Shown here: piece after piece, positions 25,497 to 35,056 of the stretch
Position numbering within the stretch: position 1 is the stretch's first letter
Layout: the number at the start of each line of letters is the position of its first letter
Position numbers and translations under genes: made by a program
The notes under the pieces: model-generated
What the model was told of the DNA's origin: nothing
What the model saw: only the letters and a program-made list of their open reading frames with translations
Database searches by the model: none
DNA from: JBGVSA01 sp049840475
Lineage (GTDB): Bacteria; Pseudomonadota; Gammaproteobacteria; Burkholderiales; Rhodocyclaceae
Reading direction: 5' to 3'
Length of the DNA stretch: 64,000 bases
Assembly: GCA_049840475.1 (NCBI GenBank)
Contig: JASGKX010000001.1
Location: 1,054,001-1,118,000, forward strand

Positions 25497-26714
25497 ATGG
25501 AAAACGCCGGCTTTCGCCTCGAAGAGAGCATTGCGCGCGAGATCGTGCGCCGCACCATGCTGATCCTCGACGCCAACGTCAACGTCATGGACGCGCGCGG
25601 CATCATCATCGCCAGCGGCGATGAAGAGCGCGTCGGCGACCTGCATGAAGGCGCCTTGCTGGCGCTCATGCAGCAGCGCACCGTCGAGATCGACGCGGCT
25701 ACCACCGACCGCCTGCATGGCGTGCGCCCGGGCATCAATCTTCCCTTGCGTTGTGGCGGTGAGCTGGCTGGCGTGGTCGGCCTGTCGGGCGAACCCGATG
25801 CGCTGCGCGAACACGGCGAACTGGTGCGCATGACAGCCGAGATGATGCTCGAACAGGCGAGGCTCACACGTCTGCTCAGCCGCGACACGCGCCTGCGCGA
25901 AGAACTTGTCCTGACGCTGGTGCGCAACGAGGTGCTGCCCGAAGGCATCGACGATTGGGCGCAGCGCCTGGGCATCGATCCTGATCTGCCGCGTGTGGTG
26001 ACGGTGATCGAAGTCGACAGCGCTCGCCTGGGCGTGGACGCGGCGCTCTCCGAACTACATCAACTGCAGACGCTGCTGGCCACACCCGAGCGAGGGAATC
26101 TCTTCGCGATCGTGTCGTTGTCCGAAATCGTGGTGCTCAAGCCCGTCGTGCTCACGGCGGATGGTTGGAACGCGGATGAACATCGCGAGCGCATCCATGC
26201 GTTGCTCTCGCGCTTGCAGGGCCACAGCTCGGTCGGTGTGCGCATCGCCCTTGGCAACTATTTCGATGGGCCGGGCGCGATGGCCCGTTCGTACTACACC
26301 GCCCGGACGACGCTGGATGTCGGCAAGCGGCGCAATCCGGACGCTCAGGCTTTCTTCTACGAAGACCTCGCCTTGCCCGTGCTGCTCGACGGCCTGCGCG
26401 AAGGCTGGCGCGCCAATGAGCTGCGCCGCCCGCTCGAACGCCTCAGCGAGCAGGACACCAATGGCTTGCTGCGCCGAACGCTGGCGGCGTGGTTTGCGCA
26501 CGACATGCAGGGCGCGCACGCTGCCCAGGCGCTGCATGTTCACCGCAACACTCTCGATTACCGGCTGGCGCGAATCATGGCGATCACCGGGCTCGATCTT
26601 GCCCGGGTTGATGATCGGGTGCGGCTGTACCTTGCTCTTGAGCTTTGGAGCGAGCGTCCGGCTGGCCGCGACCCCTCTCTTTATGTGAAGCATCACAAAC
26701 AAACGGCAGATTAG
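25497..26714 (+). CDS. CdaR-family sugar-diacid/glycerate regulator
   Basis: A 405-residue activator. Residues about 4-135 form the putative sugar-diacid recognition domain (LEESIAREIVRRTMLILDANVNVMDARGIIIASG). Residues about 340-395 contain the PucR-type helix-turn-helix with LHVHRNTLDYRLARIMAITGLDL, the CdaR hallmark. In E. coli CdaR activates galactarate/glucarate/glycerate genes. Here it is immediately upstream of a GntP-type permease and glycerate kinase, and is best read as their activator, probably responding to glycerate. Confidence 0.88.
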   Translation: MENAGFRLEESIAREIVRRTMLILDANVNVMDARGIIIASGDEERVGDLHEGALLALMQQRTVEIDAATTDRLHGVRPGINLPLRCGGELAGVVGLSGEPDALREHGELVRMTAEMMLEQARLTRLLSRDTRLREELVLTLVRNEVLPEGIDDWAQRLGIDPDLPRVVTVIEVDSARLGVDAALSELHQLQTLLATPERGNLFAIVSLSEIVVLKPVVLTADGWNADEHRERIHALLSRLQGHSSVGVRIALGNYFDGPGAMARSYYTARTTLDVGKRRNPDAQAFFYEDLALPVLLDGLREGWRANELRRPLERLSEQDTNGLLRRTLAAWFAHDMQGAHAAQALHVHRNTLDYRLARIMAITGLDLARVDDRVRLYLALELWSERPAGRDPSLYVKHHKQTAD

Positions 26715-26778
26715 CGGATTAAATTTGGGTGTCTGCCCAAGCCTATTTTCCGCCCCGGTTCGTATGCTCCTTTACATG

Positions 26779-26822
26779 GAGGTCCGTCACACGAGAGCGG
26801 ACTCCTTTGAAGGAGACAAATA
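26779..26822 (+). promoter_or_regulatory. gntP-like leader with mutually exclusive stem structures around the ribosome binding site
   Basis: The GAAGGAG ribosome binding site (about 26808-26815) can pair with CTCCTT (26802-26807) across a few bases. The preceding CGGACTCC segment can instead pair with upstream GGAGGTCCG near 26779. The two pairings exclude each other and would hide or expose the ribosome binding site. An inverted repeat TTGGG-N6-CCCAA further upstream at 26725-26740 may be a regulator site. Confidence 0.4.
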
Positions 26823-28082
26823 ATGGAAGTCACAACGCTTGGCGCACTCGCAGCGCTGGTCGTGGCCATCGGCCTGATTCTCAAGAAAGTACCGCCTGCC
26901 TACGGCATGATCGTAGGCGCCCTGGTCGGCGGTCTTGTCGGTGGCGTCAACATCACGGGCACCGTCGAACTGATGATGGGCGGCGCCAAGGGGATCATCC
27001 CTGCTGTGCTGCGTATTCTCGCAGCGGGTGTGCTCGCTGGCGTTCTCATCGAATCGGGCGCGGCGGCGACTATCGCCGAGACCATCGTCAAAAAGCTCGG
27101 TGAAACACGGGCCCTGCTTGCGCTGGCTGTGGCAACCATGATCCTGACTGCGGTCGGCGTGTTCATCGACGTGGCCGTCATCACGGTGGCACCCATCGCG
27201 CTGGCTATCGCCAAACGCGCGGACCTTTCCAAGATGGCCATCATCGTGGCCATGATTGGCGGCGGCAAAGCGGGCAACGTCATGTCGCCCAACCCGAATG
27301 CCATCGCGGCGGCCGACGCCTTTCACCTGCCGCTTACCAGCATCATGGCCGCCGGCATCATTCCGGGCCTGTTCGGTTTGGTCGCTGCTTACTTCATCGC
27401 TCGTCGTCTTATTCGTCGTGGCAGCAAGGTGCAGGAAGCCGAGGTCGTGCAACACGACACCAGTGCGCTGCCGGGCTTCGGCGCGGCGATCCTCGCGCCG
27501 CTGGTGGCAATCGTGCTGCTGGCCCTGCGGCCGCTGTTCGGCATTCAGATCGATCCGATGATCGCTCTGCCGCTCGGTGGCCTTGCCGGTGCCATTGCCA
27601 TGGGCCGTTTCCGTCACACCAACAACTACGCCGTCGCAGGTCTGGCGCGCATGGCGCCGGTGGCGATCATGCTGCTGGGCACCGGCACACTGGCCGGCAT
27701 CATCGGTGCGTCGCACCTGAAGAACGTGCTGATCGATGTGCTGCAGGCATCCGGGTTGCCGGCCTACGTGCTGGCCCCGGTGTCTGGTGCGCTGATGTCG
27801 CTGGCGACCGCCTCGACCACCGCCGGCACCGTGGTGGCTTCGCAAGTGTTCAGCCAGACGCTGCTTGAACTGGGCGTGCCGGCGCTGGCGGGCGCAGCCA
27901 TGATCCACTCGGGCGCGACCGTCTTCGATCACATGCCGCATGGCAGTTTCTTCCATGCCACGGGCGGCGCCGTGAACATGAGCATCACCGAGCGGCTCAA
28001 GGTCATTCCGTATGAGACCGCCGTCGGCTTGGTCATCACCATCGTTTCCACGCTGATCTTTGGCGTCTTCAAGATCTTCTGA
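26823..28082 (+). CDS. GntP-family permease, probable glycerate/organic-acid importer
   Basis: A 419-residue inner-membrane protein with about 10-12 hydrophobic segments. The GntP-family core is present: a VGGVNITGTVELMMGG region and FIDVAVITVAPIALAIAKRADLSKMAIIVAM, then GGGKAGNVMSPNPNAIAAADAF. GntP-type carriers move gluconate or related hydroxy acids with protons. Its position between cdaR and glycerate kinase points to glycerate as substrate, which is inference. Confidence 0.88.
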   Translation: MEVTTLGALAALVVAIGLILKKVPPAYGMIVGALVGGLVGGVNITGTVELMMGGAKGIIPAVLRILAAGVLAGVLIESGAAATIAETIVKKLGETRALLALAVATMILTAVGVFIDVAVITVAPIALAIAKRADLSKMAIIVAMIGGGKAGNVMSPNPNAIAAADAFHLPLTSIMAAGIIPGLFGLVAAYFIARRLIRRGSKVQEAEVVQHDTSALPGFGAAILAPLVAIVLLALRPLFGIQIDPMIALPLGGLAGAIAMGRFRHTNNYAVAGLARMAPVAIMLLGTGTLAGIIGASHLKNVLIDVLQASGLPAYVLAPVSGALMSLATASTTAGTVVASQVFSQTLLELGVPALAGAAMIHSGATVFDHMPHGSFFHATGGAVNMSITERLKVIPYETAVGLVITIVSTLIFGVFKIF

Positions 28083-28184
28083 TGCATACCCGGAGGGCGC
28101 ACTCCCCGCGTCCTCCGACCCGGACATGAACACGACGGCATGCAGCGCGCACGCCGACCCCACGAGAGAGCACTGGAGAGACCA

Positions 28185-29333
28185 ATGAAAATCGTCATTG
28201 CCCCCGATTCATACAAAGAAAGCCTGACCGCACTCGAAGTCGCCGAAGCCATCGAGGCTGGCATGCGCGAAGTCTTCCCCTCTGCGGAGTTCATAAAGGT
28301 GCCTGTGGCGGATGGTGGCGAAGGCACTGTCAACTCGCTGGTCGCATGGACCGCCGGCGGCAAGCGCACGCTGTCTGTCACTGGCCCGCTCGGCAATCCG
28401 GTCGATGCCTTCTATGGCCTGTCGGGCGACGGCGAGACGGCCGTCATCGAAATGGCCGCCGCCAGCGGGCTGATGCTGGTGCCCAAGGCGCAGCGCGACC
28501 CGCGCGTGACCACCTCGCGCGGCACGGGGGAACTCATCCGCGCAGCACTCGACGCCGGTGCACGCACCTTCATTCTTGGCATCGGCGGTAGCGCCACCAA
28601 TGACGGAGGTGCTGGCATGCTGCAAGCGCTGGGCGCACGTTTGCTCGATGCCAGCGGGCGCGATATTGGCCCCGGTGGCGCTGCTCTGGCCCAGTTGGAT
28701 CGCATTGATGTCAGCGCGCTCGACGCGCGCCTGGCGGAGTGCCGCATCGACGTCGCATGCGATGTCGATAACCCGCTGACCGGGCCGCGTGGCGCGTCGG
28801 CAACCTTCGGGCCGCAGAAAGGCGCCACGCCCGAAATCGTCGCCGAACTCGACACAAATCTGGCGCACTTCGCGCGCCTTATCGAACGCGATCTCGGCGT
28901 GCATGTCGACACCGTCCCCGGTGCGGGTGCGGCGGGCGGCATGGGCGCGGGCATGATGGCCTTTTTCAAGGCTCACCTGCGCCCCGGCATCGAAATCGTC
29001 ATGGAAGCCGTGGGGCTGGACGAAACCGTGCGCGACGCTGACTTGGTCATCACCGGTGAAGGCCGCATCGACAGCCAGACCGTGCATGGCAAGACGCCCA
29101 TCGGCGTAGCCCGCGTCGCCAAACGCCACGGCAAGCCGGTGATCGGCATCGCCGGCTGTCTGACGGCGGATGTGGGCGTCGTCTATCCCGCTGGCATCGA
29201 CGCGGTATTCAGCGTGCTGTACCGCGCGTGCACGGTGGAAGAAGCGTTTGCGGAGGCGCGCGGCAATGTGACGCTTACTGCGCGCAATGTGGCGCAGACG
29301 CTGGCACTGGGGCAGGCGCTGAAGGTTCGCTGA
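28185..29333 (+). CDS. Glycerate kinase (GarK/GlxK family)
   Basis: A 382-residue enzyme. The N-terminus MKIVIAPDSYKESLTALEVAEAIEAGM is the family signature, with the VADGGEGTVNSLV and FILGIGGSATNDGGAGML stretches and the GARGASATFGPQKGAT-type loop (as GPRGASATFGPQKGA) typical of 2-phosphoglycerate-forming kinases. It phosphorylates D-glycerate with ATP. The ATG at 28185 follows GGAGAGACC. The gene is last in the plus-strand module and is followed by a strong bidirectional terminator. Confidence 0.9.
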   Translation: MKIVIAPDSYKESLTALEVAEAIEAGMREVFPSAEFIKVPVADGGEGTVNSLVAWTAGGKRTLSVTGPLGNPVDAFYGLSGDGETAVIEMAAASGLMLVPKAQRDPRVTTSRGTGELIRAALDAGARTFILGIGGSATNDGGAGMLQALGARLLDASGRDIGPGGAALAQLDRIDVSALDARLAECRIDVACDVDNPLTGPRGASATFGPQKGATPEIVAELDTNLAHFARLIERDLGVHVDTVPGAGAAGGMGAGMMAFFKAHLRPGIEIVMEAVGLDETVRDADLVITGEGRIDSQTVHGKTPIGVARVAKRHGKPVIGIAGCLTADVGVVYPAGIDAVFSVLYRACTVEEAFAEARGNVTLTARNVAQTLALGQALKVR

Positions 29334-29352
29334 GCAGACCGCCCGTCAAGAG

Positions 29353-29382
29353 AAAGGCCGGGAGATCATTCCCGGCCTTTTT
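29353..29382. terminator. Bidirectional terminator between glycerate kinase and carbamate kinase genes
   Basis: Arms AAAGGCCGGGA (29353-29363) and TCCCGGCCTTT (29370-29380) pair perfectly around a 6-base loop. T runs flank both arms, so it serves both convergent operons. Confidence 0.88.
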
Positions 29383-29405
29383 GCATTTCGGCGCCGCGTT
29401 GGGCG

Positions 29406-30371
29406 TCAGCCGCTGATACGGCTCCCTCCCTCGCCGGCCAGCGCCGCACCCATGTTCGGGATGTCGGTGACGATGCCCTCGCCTTGCGGATTGGCTCGCA
29501 CGTAATCCAGAACCGCTTCGACCTTGGGCCCCATCGAGCCTTTGCCGAAGTGCCCCTCGGCCATGAACTGTTCGGCCTCCGCGATGCTCATGTGATCCAG
29601 CCAGCGCTGCTCGGGTTTGCCGAAGTGAATGGCGATCTTTGGTACGGCCGTGGCGATGAGCAGGCGCTGCGCGCCAAGCTGCCGCGCGAGCAGTGACGAG
29701 GCGAGGTCCTTGTCGATGACCGCCTCGCGATTGACCAGCTCGCCATCGGCGCCGAGCGACACGGGAATGCCGCCGCCACCACAAGCAATGACGATGTGCT
29801 GCGTGTCGAGCAACGAGCGGATGGTGTCAAGTTCGATCACGCTGCGCGGGCGCGGTGATGGCACGCAGCGCCGCCATCCGCGCCCCGGCTCTTCCATGAT
29901 GCTCCAGCCATTCTCGGCTGCCAGTCGGTGCGCCTTGTCGGTATCCATGATCGAACCGATCGGCTTGGTCGGATTGTCGAACGCAGGATCGTTCTCATCG
30001 ACCATCACTTGTGTGACGACGGTGGCCACGCGCAGGTCGAGCCCGCGGCGCTTGAGTTCGTTATAGAGCGCACGTTGGAACATCTCTCCGATGGCGCCCT
30101 GCGTGTCGGCGGTGGCGTAGTCCATCGGCACCGGTGGCACCTCGCCCATCGCCAGTTCGGAGCGTCGCAGGATGTAGCCCACCTGCGGCCCGTTGCCGTG
30201 GGTGAGCACGACCCGCCAGCCCTGAGCGGCGACGTCGACGATGTGGCGCACGGTGTCGGCGGCGGCTCGGGCCTGATCAGGCAGCGTGGTGCCGCCGCCC
30301 TCCGGCGCCAGGGCATTGCCCCCAACGGCGATGACGGCAATCGGGTGGTCGGTGGATGTCGTGGAGGTCAT
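29406..30371 (-). CDS. Catabolic carbamate kinase (YbcF/AllK-like)
   Basis: A 321-residue enzyme of the amino-acid kinase family. The N-terminal IAVIAVGGNALA and VVLTHGNGPQVGYILRRSELA are the carbamate kinase signatures, followed by VVTQVMVDENDPAFDNPTKPIG and a C-terminal GSMGPKVEAVLDYV. It makes ATP, CO2 and ammonia from carbamoyl phosphate and ADP. The start at 30371 has GGAGCAG in front and leaves a 1-bp gap to the DUF1116 gene. It is the last gene of the ureide operon and would be the energy-yielding step. Confidence 0.9.
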   Translation of the reverse strand: MTSTTSTDHPIAVIAVGGNALAPEGGGTTLPDQARAAADTVRHIVDVAAQGWRVVLTHGNGPQVGYILRRSELAMGEVPPVPMDYATADTQGAIGEMFQRALYNELKRRGLDLRVATVVTQVMVDENDPAFDNPTKPIGSIMDTDKAHRLAAENGWSIMEEPGRGWRRCVPSPRPRSVIELDTIRSLLDTQHIVIACGGGGIPVSLGADGELVNREAVIDKDLASSLLARQLGAQRLLIATAVPKIAIHFGKPEQRWLDHMSIAEAEQFMAEGHFGKGSMGPKVEAVLDYVRANPQGEGIVTDIPNMGAALAGEGGSRISG

Positions 30372-30372
30372 G

Positions 30373-31785
30373 TCACTGCTCCTGCGGCAGGCTCGCTGCC
30401 AGTGTGTCGATGGCCTGCGCAAAGCAGGCCAGCGGCGCATAGGTGATGCCGGCGCCGACTTGCCCGACGCCAGCTTCCTTGTGGGCGATGCCCGTGTTGA
30501 TGACAGGCAGGATGCCGCTGTCGAGCACGCGGCGCGCGTCGATGCCGGCGGGTGTTCCCGTGAAGTCGAGTGCCGGCAGCGTGAAGGCGCTGTTTTGTCC
30601 GAGCGTGATGTTCAGCATGCGGCGCGTGTTGGCGACTGCATCGCGCGGCGTACCGCCGACAAACTGCACGATGGCCGGAGAAGCGCCCATCGCGAAGCCG
30701 CCGACGCCGGCCGTTTCGGTGATCGCACTGTCGCCCAGGTCGCGCGCTGCGTCATTCGGTCCGTAGCCGGGGAAGAACAAGCCGTCGATGATCGGCGCGG
30801 GCGCGGTGAACCACCGGTCTGCGCCCGATACGCGAATGCCGAATTCGACACCGTTGCGCGCCATGGCCGTGACCAGCGTCGAGTGGGGCACGCCGTGCGC
30901 CGCGTCGAGCATGGCCTTGCAGGCGGCCATCGACAGGTTGAGGAAGAAGTGGTCGTTGCCTGCGATGAAGGACAGCACTTCGCGCATCGCGTCCGGCGTC
31001 ACGCGTTTTGACGCAAGTGCTGCGTTGGTGAGCTTGCGGAAGAGCAGGCAACTGGCGGCGACGTTGCGGTTGTGAACCTCGTCGCCCATGTGCAGCGCCT
31101 GCGCCATGAGCGGCTTGAGTTCGAGTCCACCCATTTCTTCGATCAGCATTGCCAGCGTTGGCCCGAGTGTGCGAGCCATCCAGCGCAGGCGCTCGATGAC
31201 TTCAGGCCCATTGGCGCCGAAACGCAGGACCTTGCCCAGTCCTTCGTTCATGTTGGTGTAGGCAAAGTTGCCGCCGGTGGCGTTCTTCACGATCCACACC
31301 GGCATGCTCGGGCTGATGATGCCCGCCATCGGGCCGACGGCCGCGTGATGGTGGCAGGGTTCGAGCCGCACCTGACCGCTTTCGACTTGCGCGCGTGCTT
31401 CATCCAGCGAGTTCGCCCAGCCTTCAAACAGAATGGCGCCGAGCACCGCGCCTTGCTGCGGGCCGCACATGTCTTGCCAGTGGATGGGCGGGCCGGAATG
31501 AAGAATGATGTGGCCGTCCATGCCCGGCACCGCTTCGCGTGCCGTCGACACGCCGGTCAGCACCGGTTGCGCACCGAGGTAGCGCTCATATGCGATGTGG
31601 TTGGCGGCCTCGATGTGCGGGTCATTGATAGTGTGCGCCAGCGCCAGGCCGATGCGACGGTCGCCCTCTGCGGGCGGTTGCCATTGCAGCTCTTGCGCCG
31701 AGCCGCCGCAGTCGCGGATGTTCTGCGCGAAGCTCGCCAGTCCGACGTTAATGACGATCGGCTTGCGTTCGATGAGGGTCGTCAT
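30373..31785 (-). CDS. DUF1116 protein, YlbE/AllG-like subunit of oxamate carbamoyltransferase
   Basis: A 470-residue cytosolic protein of the YlbE family (DUF1116). Conserved stretches include INVGLASFAQNIRDCG near the N-terminus, HSGPPIHWQDMCGPQQGAVLGAILFEGWA, and LEPCHHHAAVGPMAGIISPSMPVW with three His. In E. coli YlbE, FdrA and YlbF have been reported to form the oxamate carbamoyltransferase (AllFGH) that phosphorolyses oxalurate to oxamate and carbamoyl phosphate. It sits between fdrA and carbamate kinase, in the same order as E. coli. Confidence 0.88.
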   Translation of the reverse strand: MTTLIERKPIVINVGLASFAQNIRDCGGSAQELQWQPPAEGDRRIGLALAHTINDPHIEAANHIAYERYLGAQPVLTGVSTAREAVPGMDGHIILHSGPPIHWQDMCGPQQGAVLGAILFEGWANSLDEARAQVESGQVRLEPCHHHAAVGPMAGIISPSMPVWIVKNATGGNFAYTNMNEGLGKVLRFGANGPEVIERLRWMARTLGPTLAMLIEEMGGLELKPLMAQALHMGDEVHNRNVAASCLLFRKLTNAALASKRVTPDAMREVLSFIAGNDHFFLNLSMAACKAMLDAAHGVPHSTLVTAMARNGVEFGIRVSGADRWFTAPAPIIDGLFFPGYGPNDAARDLGDSAITETAGVGGFAMGASPAIVQFVGGTPRDAVANTRRMLNITLGQNSAFTLPALDFTGTPAGIDARRVLDSGILPVINTGIAHKEAGVGQVGAGITYAPLACFAQAIDTLAASLPQEQ

Positions 31786-31800
31786 GTCTCAGGCTCCGGG

Positions 31801-33360
31801 TCAGTTGTTCTTGGCATGGGCGAGCACGGCGCTGCAGAGTGCTGCCGCCTGCGCGTTGCTGTCGGCCAGGTGCACACCGAGCGCGGTCAGCGTTGCGCGT
31901 TGTGCGTCGAATTGCTGCGGGTCGCCCTTGGTGCCGCAGATGTGGCCGATGAAAAGCACCTCGCGTCCGGCATCGGCGGCAACCTTCTGGGCTGTACGGA
32001 TGGCCGGCGCGACCTGCCCGGCGGGGTCTTCGTGCGCGCCATAGCCGAGCACGAAGTCGAGCAGGATGATGCCTACGCTGGCGTCGCTCGCTTCTTCCAC
32101 GATGCGCTCGTTGCGCAGGCTCGGGTCGATCATCGGGTGGGGGCGTCCACGCGTGAAGTCGTCGTCCCCCAGGTCGAGAATGGTGTTGCCCTGGCTGTGC
32201 CACAGATCGGCGACGTGCTGGACCTTGCCGGTGGGCGTGTTCGATTGCAGACCGGGCAGGACGTCCTGCAACAGCAGCAGCGCTTCGAAGCAAAAGGTGC
32301 CGCCGCAATACAGGCCCCGTAGCGTCGTCTGGTCAGGTTTGAGGCGCTTGGCGAGTTCCTGCGCGCGGGCATCTGCTTGCCCACCGTTTGCCACCGTCTG
32401 CGGCGCCTTGCCCTGCGACGCTTCGACCGCGAGCCGCGCGGCATCTTCGAGCGTGCGTGCGGGGATCAGGCCTGCGGTGCGAATGCTCTCTGCGTCGGCG
32501 CCAAGGAAACATGCGACGACCGGTTTGCCCGCTTTGCGCGCCGCATCCAGCACTTTGGCGGCGACACTCGGCGCGGGCGGCTTCGACACCAGCACGATCA
32601 CTTTGGTCGCCGGGTCTGCCGATAGCTGTTTGAGCGCCGTGAGCATGGTGATCCCGCCAACGGCTTCGGAAAGATCATGCCCGCCCGTGCCGATTGCATG
32701 CGTGATGCCGCTGCCGTATTGATCGATCAGGCAGGTGACCTGCTGCAGCCCTGTACCGGACGCGCCGATCACGCCGATGTCTCCGCGCGCGACAACGTTG
32801 GCAAATGCCAGGGGCATGCCATCGATGATGGCGGTGCCGCAGTCCGGCCCCATCACCATTAGGTCGCGCGATTGCGCGTAGCGCTTGAGGCGCACTTCGT
32901 CCTCGACGCTGACGTTGTCCGAGAACAGCATCGCATTCATGCCGAGCCGCAGCGCCTTCATTGCTTCGGCTGCGGCATAGTCGCCGGGCGTGGAGATGAG
33001 CACCAGATTGGCCTTGCCGTCGCCAGCTTCGAATGCCATCTGGACGCTGCGCAAAGGCTCGCGCTCGGTGTCCTGTTCGGCATTGGTGGCTTTCTCGTTG
33101 AGCAGCGCGTTGGCTTGTTCCACCGCGCCTTCCAGCGCATCGGCTTCGCCGCGTACCACGAGCAGGATGTCGTTGGGACGGGCCTCCGGCAGCGCGTCGA
33201 GCAGGCCCGCGCCGAGCATCAGTTCTAGGTTGGCGCGCGTGGCCATCTGGGCCGAGGCTTCCGACACGCCGGGCAGGCGTGCGAGCTTGGCCGACAATTG
33301 CATCAGCGCGACCGAGTCACGGTATTGGTTCGGAAAGAACCGCGTGAGCGTTGAGGTCAT
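31801..33360 (-). CDS. fdrA: FdrA (AllF-like) subunit of oxamate carbamoyltransferase
   Basis: A 519-residue protein with a succinyl-CoA-synthetase/ATP-citrate-lyase-like fold. The ATG at 33360 has AAAGGAG 10 bp upstream and overlaps the DUF2877 gene by 4 bp. The N-terminal region has SVALMQLSAKL; the middle has MVMGPDCGTAIIDGMPLAFAN, GDIGVIGASGTGLQQV and HAIGTGGHDLSEAVGG, all FdrA hallmarks. In E. coli it was long unassigned and is now linked to carbamoyl transfer to or from oxamate. Confidence 0.9.
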   Translation of the reverse strand: MTSTLTRFFPNQYRDSVALMQLSAKLARLPGVSEASAQMATRANLELMLGAGLLDALPEARPNDILLVVRGEADALEGAVEQANALLNEKATNAEQDTEREPLRSVQMAFEAGDGKANLVLISTPGDYAAAEAMKALRLGMNAMLFSDNVSVEDEVRLKRYAQSRDLMVMGPDCGTAIIDGMPLAFANVVARGDIGVIGASGTGLQQVTCLIDQYGSGITHAIGTGGHDLSEAVGGITMLTALKQLSADPATKVIVLVSKPPAPSVAAKVLDAARKAGKPVVACFLGADAESIRTAGLIPARTLEDAARLAVEASQGKAPQTVANGGQADARAQELAKRLKPDQTTLRGLYCGGTFCFEALLLLQDVLPGLQSNTPTGKVQHVADLWHSQGNTILDLGDDDFTRGRPHPMIDPSLRNERIVEEASDASVGIILLDFVLGYGAHEDPAGQVAPAIRTAQKVAADAGREVLFIGHICGTKGDPQQFDAQRATLTALGVHLADSNAQAAALCSAVLAHAKNN

Positions 33361-34283
33361 GGGGAAAGACTCCTTTCGAACGCCGGTGTGTGCTGTCGGC
33401 GGAAGTGAGACTGAAGAATTCGAATTCCGTCGTGATCGGATTCGGAGAGTGCGATGCCTGCGCAGAGGCCGATCAGTGTGTCGAGACCGGAGTGCGCCCC
33501 GATGGCGGCCTGTGCCGCGAGCGCGGCTTCGAGCGCAGTGGTTTCGTCCGGCCGAGTCAGCGCGTGGCACACCTCGGCCATGCGCGATGTCGTCCAGCCC
33601 CTCGACGCTTGCGCCAGCACGTCACGACTTGCATGCGTGGTGCCATGCCAATGGCGCTGCACACATTGTGTGAGTGGCGCATGGGGGGCGTGCGTCATGT
33701 GCAAGGCGACGAGCAACCCGGCCATCATGTCGTCCGCGCTGGGCGTCAATCCGGGGCCGAGGCCAAGCGCGGCGCGTACACACTCATCCAGCCGCTCGTA
33801 GTTGTGATCGCGCAGCGCGTCAACCGTATCGAGAAACCCTTCTTGCGCGGCGCGCCAAAGCGCAAGCGAAGGAGTTGGGACACATGCATGGTCGACGGCG
33901 ATGCGGGCATCCAGCCATATTTGCATGTTGCGAGTGATTCGGTTGCGTGCGTCGGTGTCGAGCCGGACGACGAGGCCATCGATCTGCGGCGCTCGCCACG
34001 TGGTGACACCGTCGAGCGAAATTGCTACGCGCGCATGCCGCAATGTCGCATCGCTCAGTGTCACTTCGTCGCCGATGGCCAGTGCGCGGCGTAACGTGGG
34101 CCAGTCGTTGTCGGCCACGGTGAGAATGCGCATGCCGTACTGTGTTGGTCCGCATAAGAGGGTCATGAGCCGACCGTCTTCAAGCGCGACATGTGCGGCA
34201 TGTGCAAAGCACGCCAGCACTTGCCCGCGCAGCGTGTGGCCGGCGGGCAATTGCAGATCGGCGCCGAGGCAGACGGGGCGCAT
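33357..34283 (-). CDS. DUF2877 protein, YlbF/AllH-like subunit
   Basis: A 308-residue protein starting at the ATG 34283. The hallmark LGLGPGLTPSADDMMAGLLVALH near residue 190 identifies DUF2877. In E. coli the equivalent ylbF product is reported as the third subunit of the oxamate carbamoyltransferase. The stop overlaps fdrA by 4 bp, and the amidase gene ends 11 bp before its start. It is less conserved than its neighbours in the first 100 residues. Confidence 0.85.
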   Translation of the reverse strand: MRPVCLGADLQLPAGHTLRGQVLACFAHAAHVALEDGRLMTLLCGPTQYGMRILTVADNDWPTLRRALAIGDEVTLSDATLRHARVAISLDGVTTWRAPQIDGLVVRLDTDARNRITRNMQIWLDARIAVDHACVPTPSLALWRAAQEGFLDTVDALRDHNYERLDECVRAALGLGPGLTPSADDMMAGLLVALHMTHAPHAPLTQCVQRHWHGTTHASRDVLAQASRGWTTSRMAEVCHALTRPDETTALEAALAAQAAIGAHSGLDTLIGLCAGIALSESDHDGIRILQSHFRRQHTPAFERSLSP

Positions 34284-34294
34284 GGCGTCGTGGC

Positions 34295-34960
34295 TCAGGC
34301 GAGCGCTGCGACGATGGCCGACGAAGGCGCGACCCAACCGAAGATGCCGCCCTGCGCCTTGATCTGCTCCAGTCCGATACGCTGGAGCTCGGGGAAGTAC
34401 GAACCCGTGGCGTCTGACACCACCACGCACTCGAAGCCGCGGTCATTGGCCTCGCGCACCGTCGTATGCACGCACACTTCGGTGGTGACGCCGCAGACGA
34501 TCAGCGTCTTGATGCCGCGGTTGCGCAACTTGAGTTCGAGATCGGTGGCGTAGAACGCGCCTTTGCCCGGTTTGTCGATGATGGGCTCGCCCGCGATCGG
34601 ATATAGCTCGGGGATGATGTCGTGGCCCGGTTCGCCGCGTACCAGGATGCGCCCCATCGGGCCCTGCGCGCCGATGCCGACCTTGAGGCCGCCGCGAGCG
34701 AGTTTGGTGGGCGGGCAATCCGACAGATCGGCGCTGTGGCCTTCGCGGGTGTGCAGGACGAAGATGCCGGCCCGACGGGCCGCATCGAGCACCGCTTTGC
34801 AGGGGCCGATGGCGCTGCGCAACAGCGACACGTCGTTGCCCAGCATGGCGCCGAACCCACCCGGCTCCAGAAAGTCGCGCTGCATGTCGATGATGATGAG
34901 CGCGGTGTGCTCGGGTTCGAACGGCAGATCGTAGGGTTCGGCCTTGAATGCCTTGGTCAT
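34295..34960 (-). CDS. Isochorismatase-family amidohydrolase resembling biuret hydrolase
   Basis: A 221-residue cysteine hydrolase with GAGGAGAGGACC before the ATG. The triad residues of the family are visible: Asp25 in LIIIDMQRDF, a Lys in IIDKPGKGAF near residue 133, and Cys163 in GVTTEVCVHTTVREAND. The HTREGHSADLSDCPPTK and GRILVRGEPGHDIIPELYPI stretches closely resemble biuret hydrolase BiuH. BiuH makes allophanate and ammonia from biuret, and a related enzyme acts on guanylurea. Specificity here is unknown, but the substrate is very probably a ureide or an amide of urea. Confidence 0.85.
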   Translation of the reverse strand: MTKAFKAEPYDLPFEPEHTALIIIDMQRDFLEPGGFGAMLGNDVSLLRSAIGPCKAVLDAARRAGIFVLHTREGHSADLSDCPPTKLARGGLKVGIGAQGPMGRILVRGEPGHDIIPELYPIAGEPIIDKPGKGAFYATDLELKLRNRGIKTLIVCGVTTEVCVHTTVREANDRGFECVVVSDATGSYFPELQRIGLEQIKAQGGIFGWVAPSSAIVAALA

Positions 34961-35056
34961 GGTCCTCTCCTCGTGATTTACGTAAGGCTTCGGGCAGGGG
35001 CTGACCGGGGCGTCGCGCCTCCGCGCGTGGCCCCGGCGCCACTGGCCGCGCGGCGC

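Noticed and set aside
26787..28163. A 458-codon frame antisense to the GntP-family permease
   Set aside because: It mirrors a membrane protein gene with good family motifs and a clear ribosome binding site, so it is a shadow.
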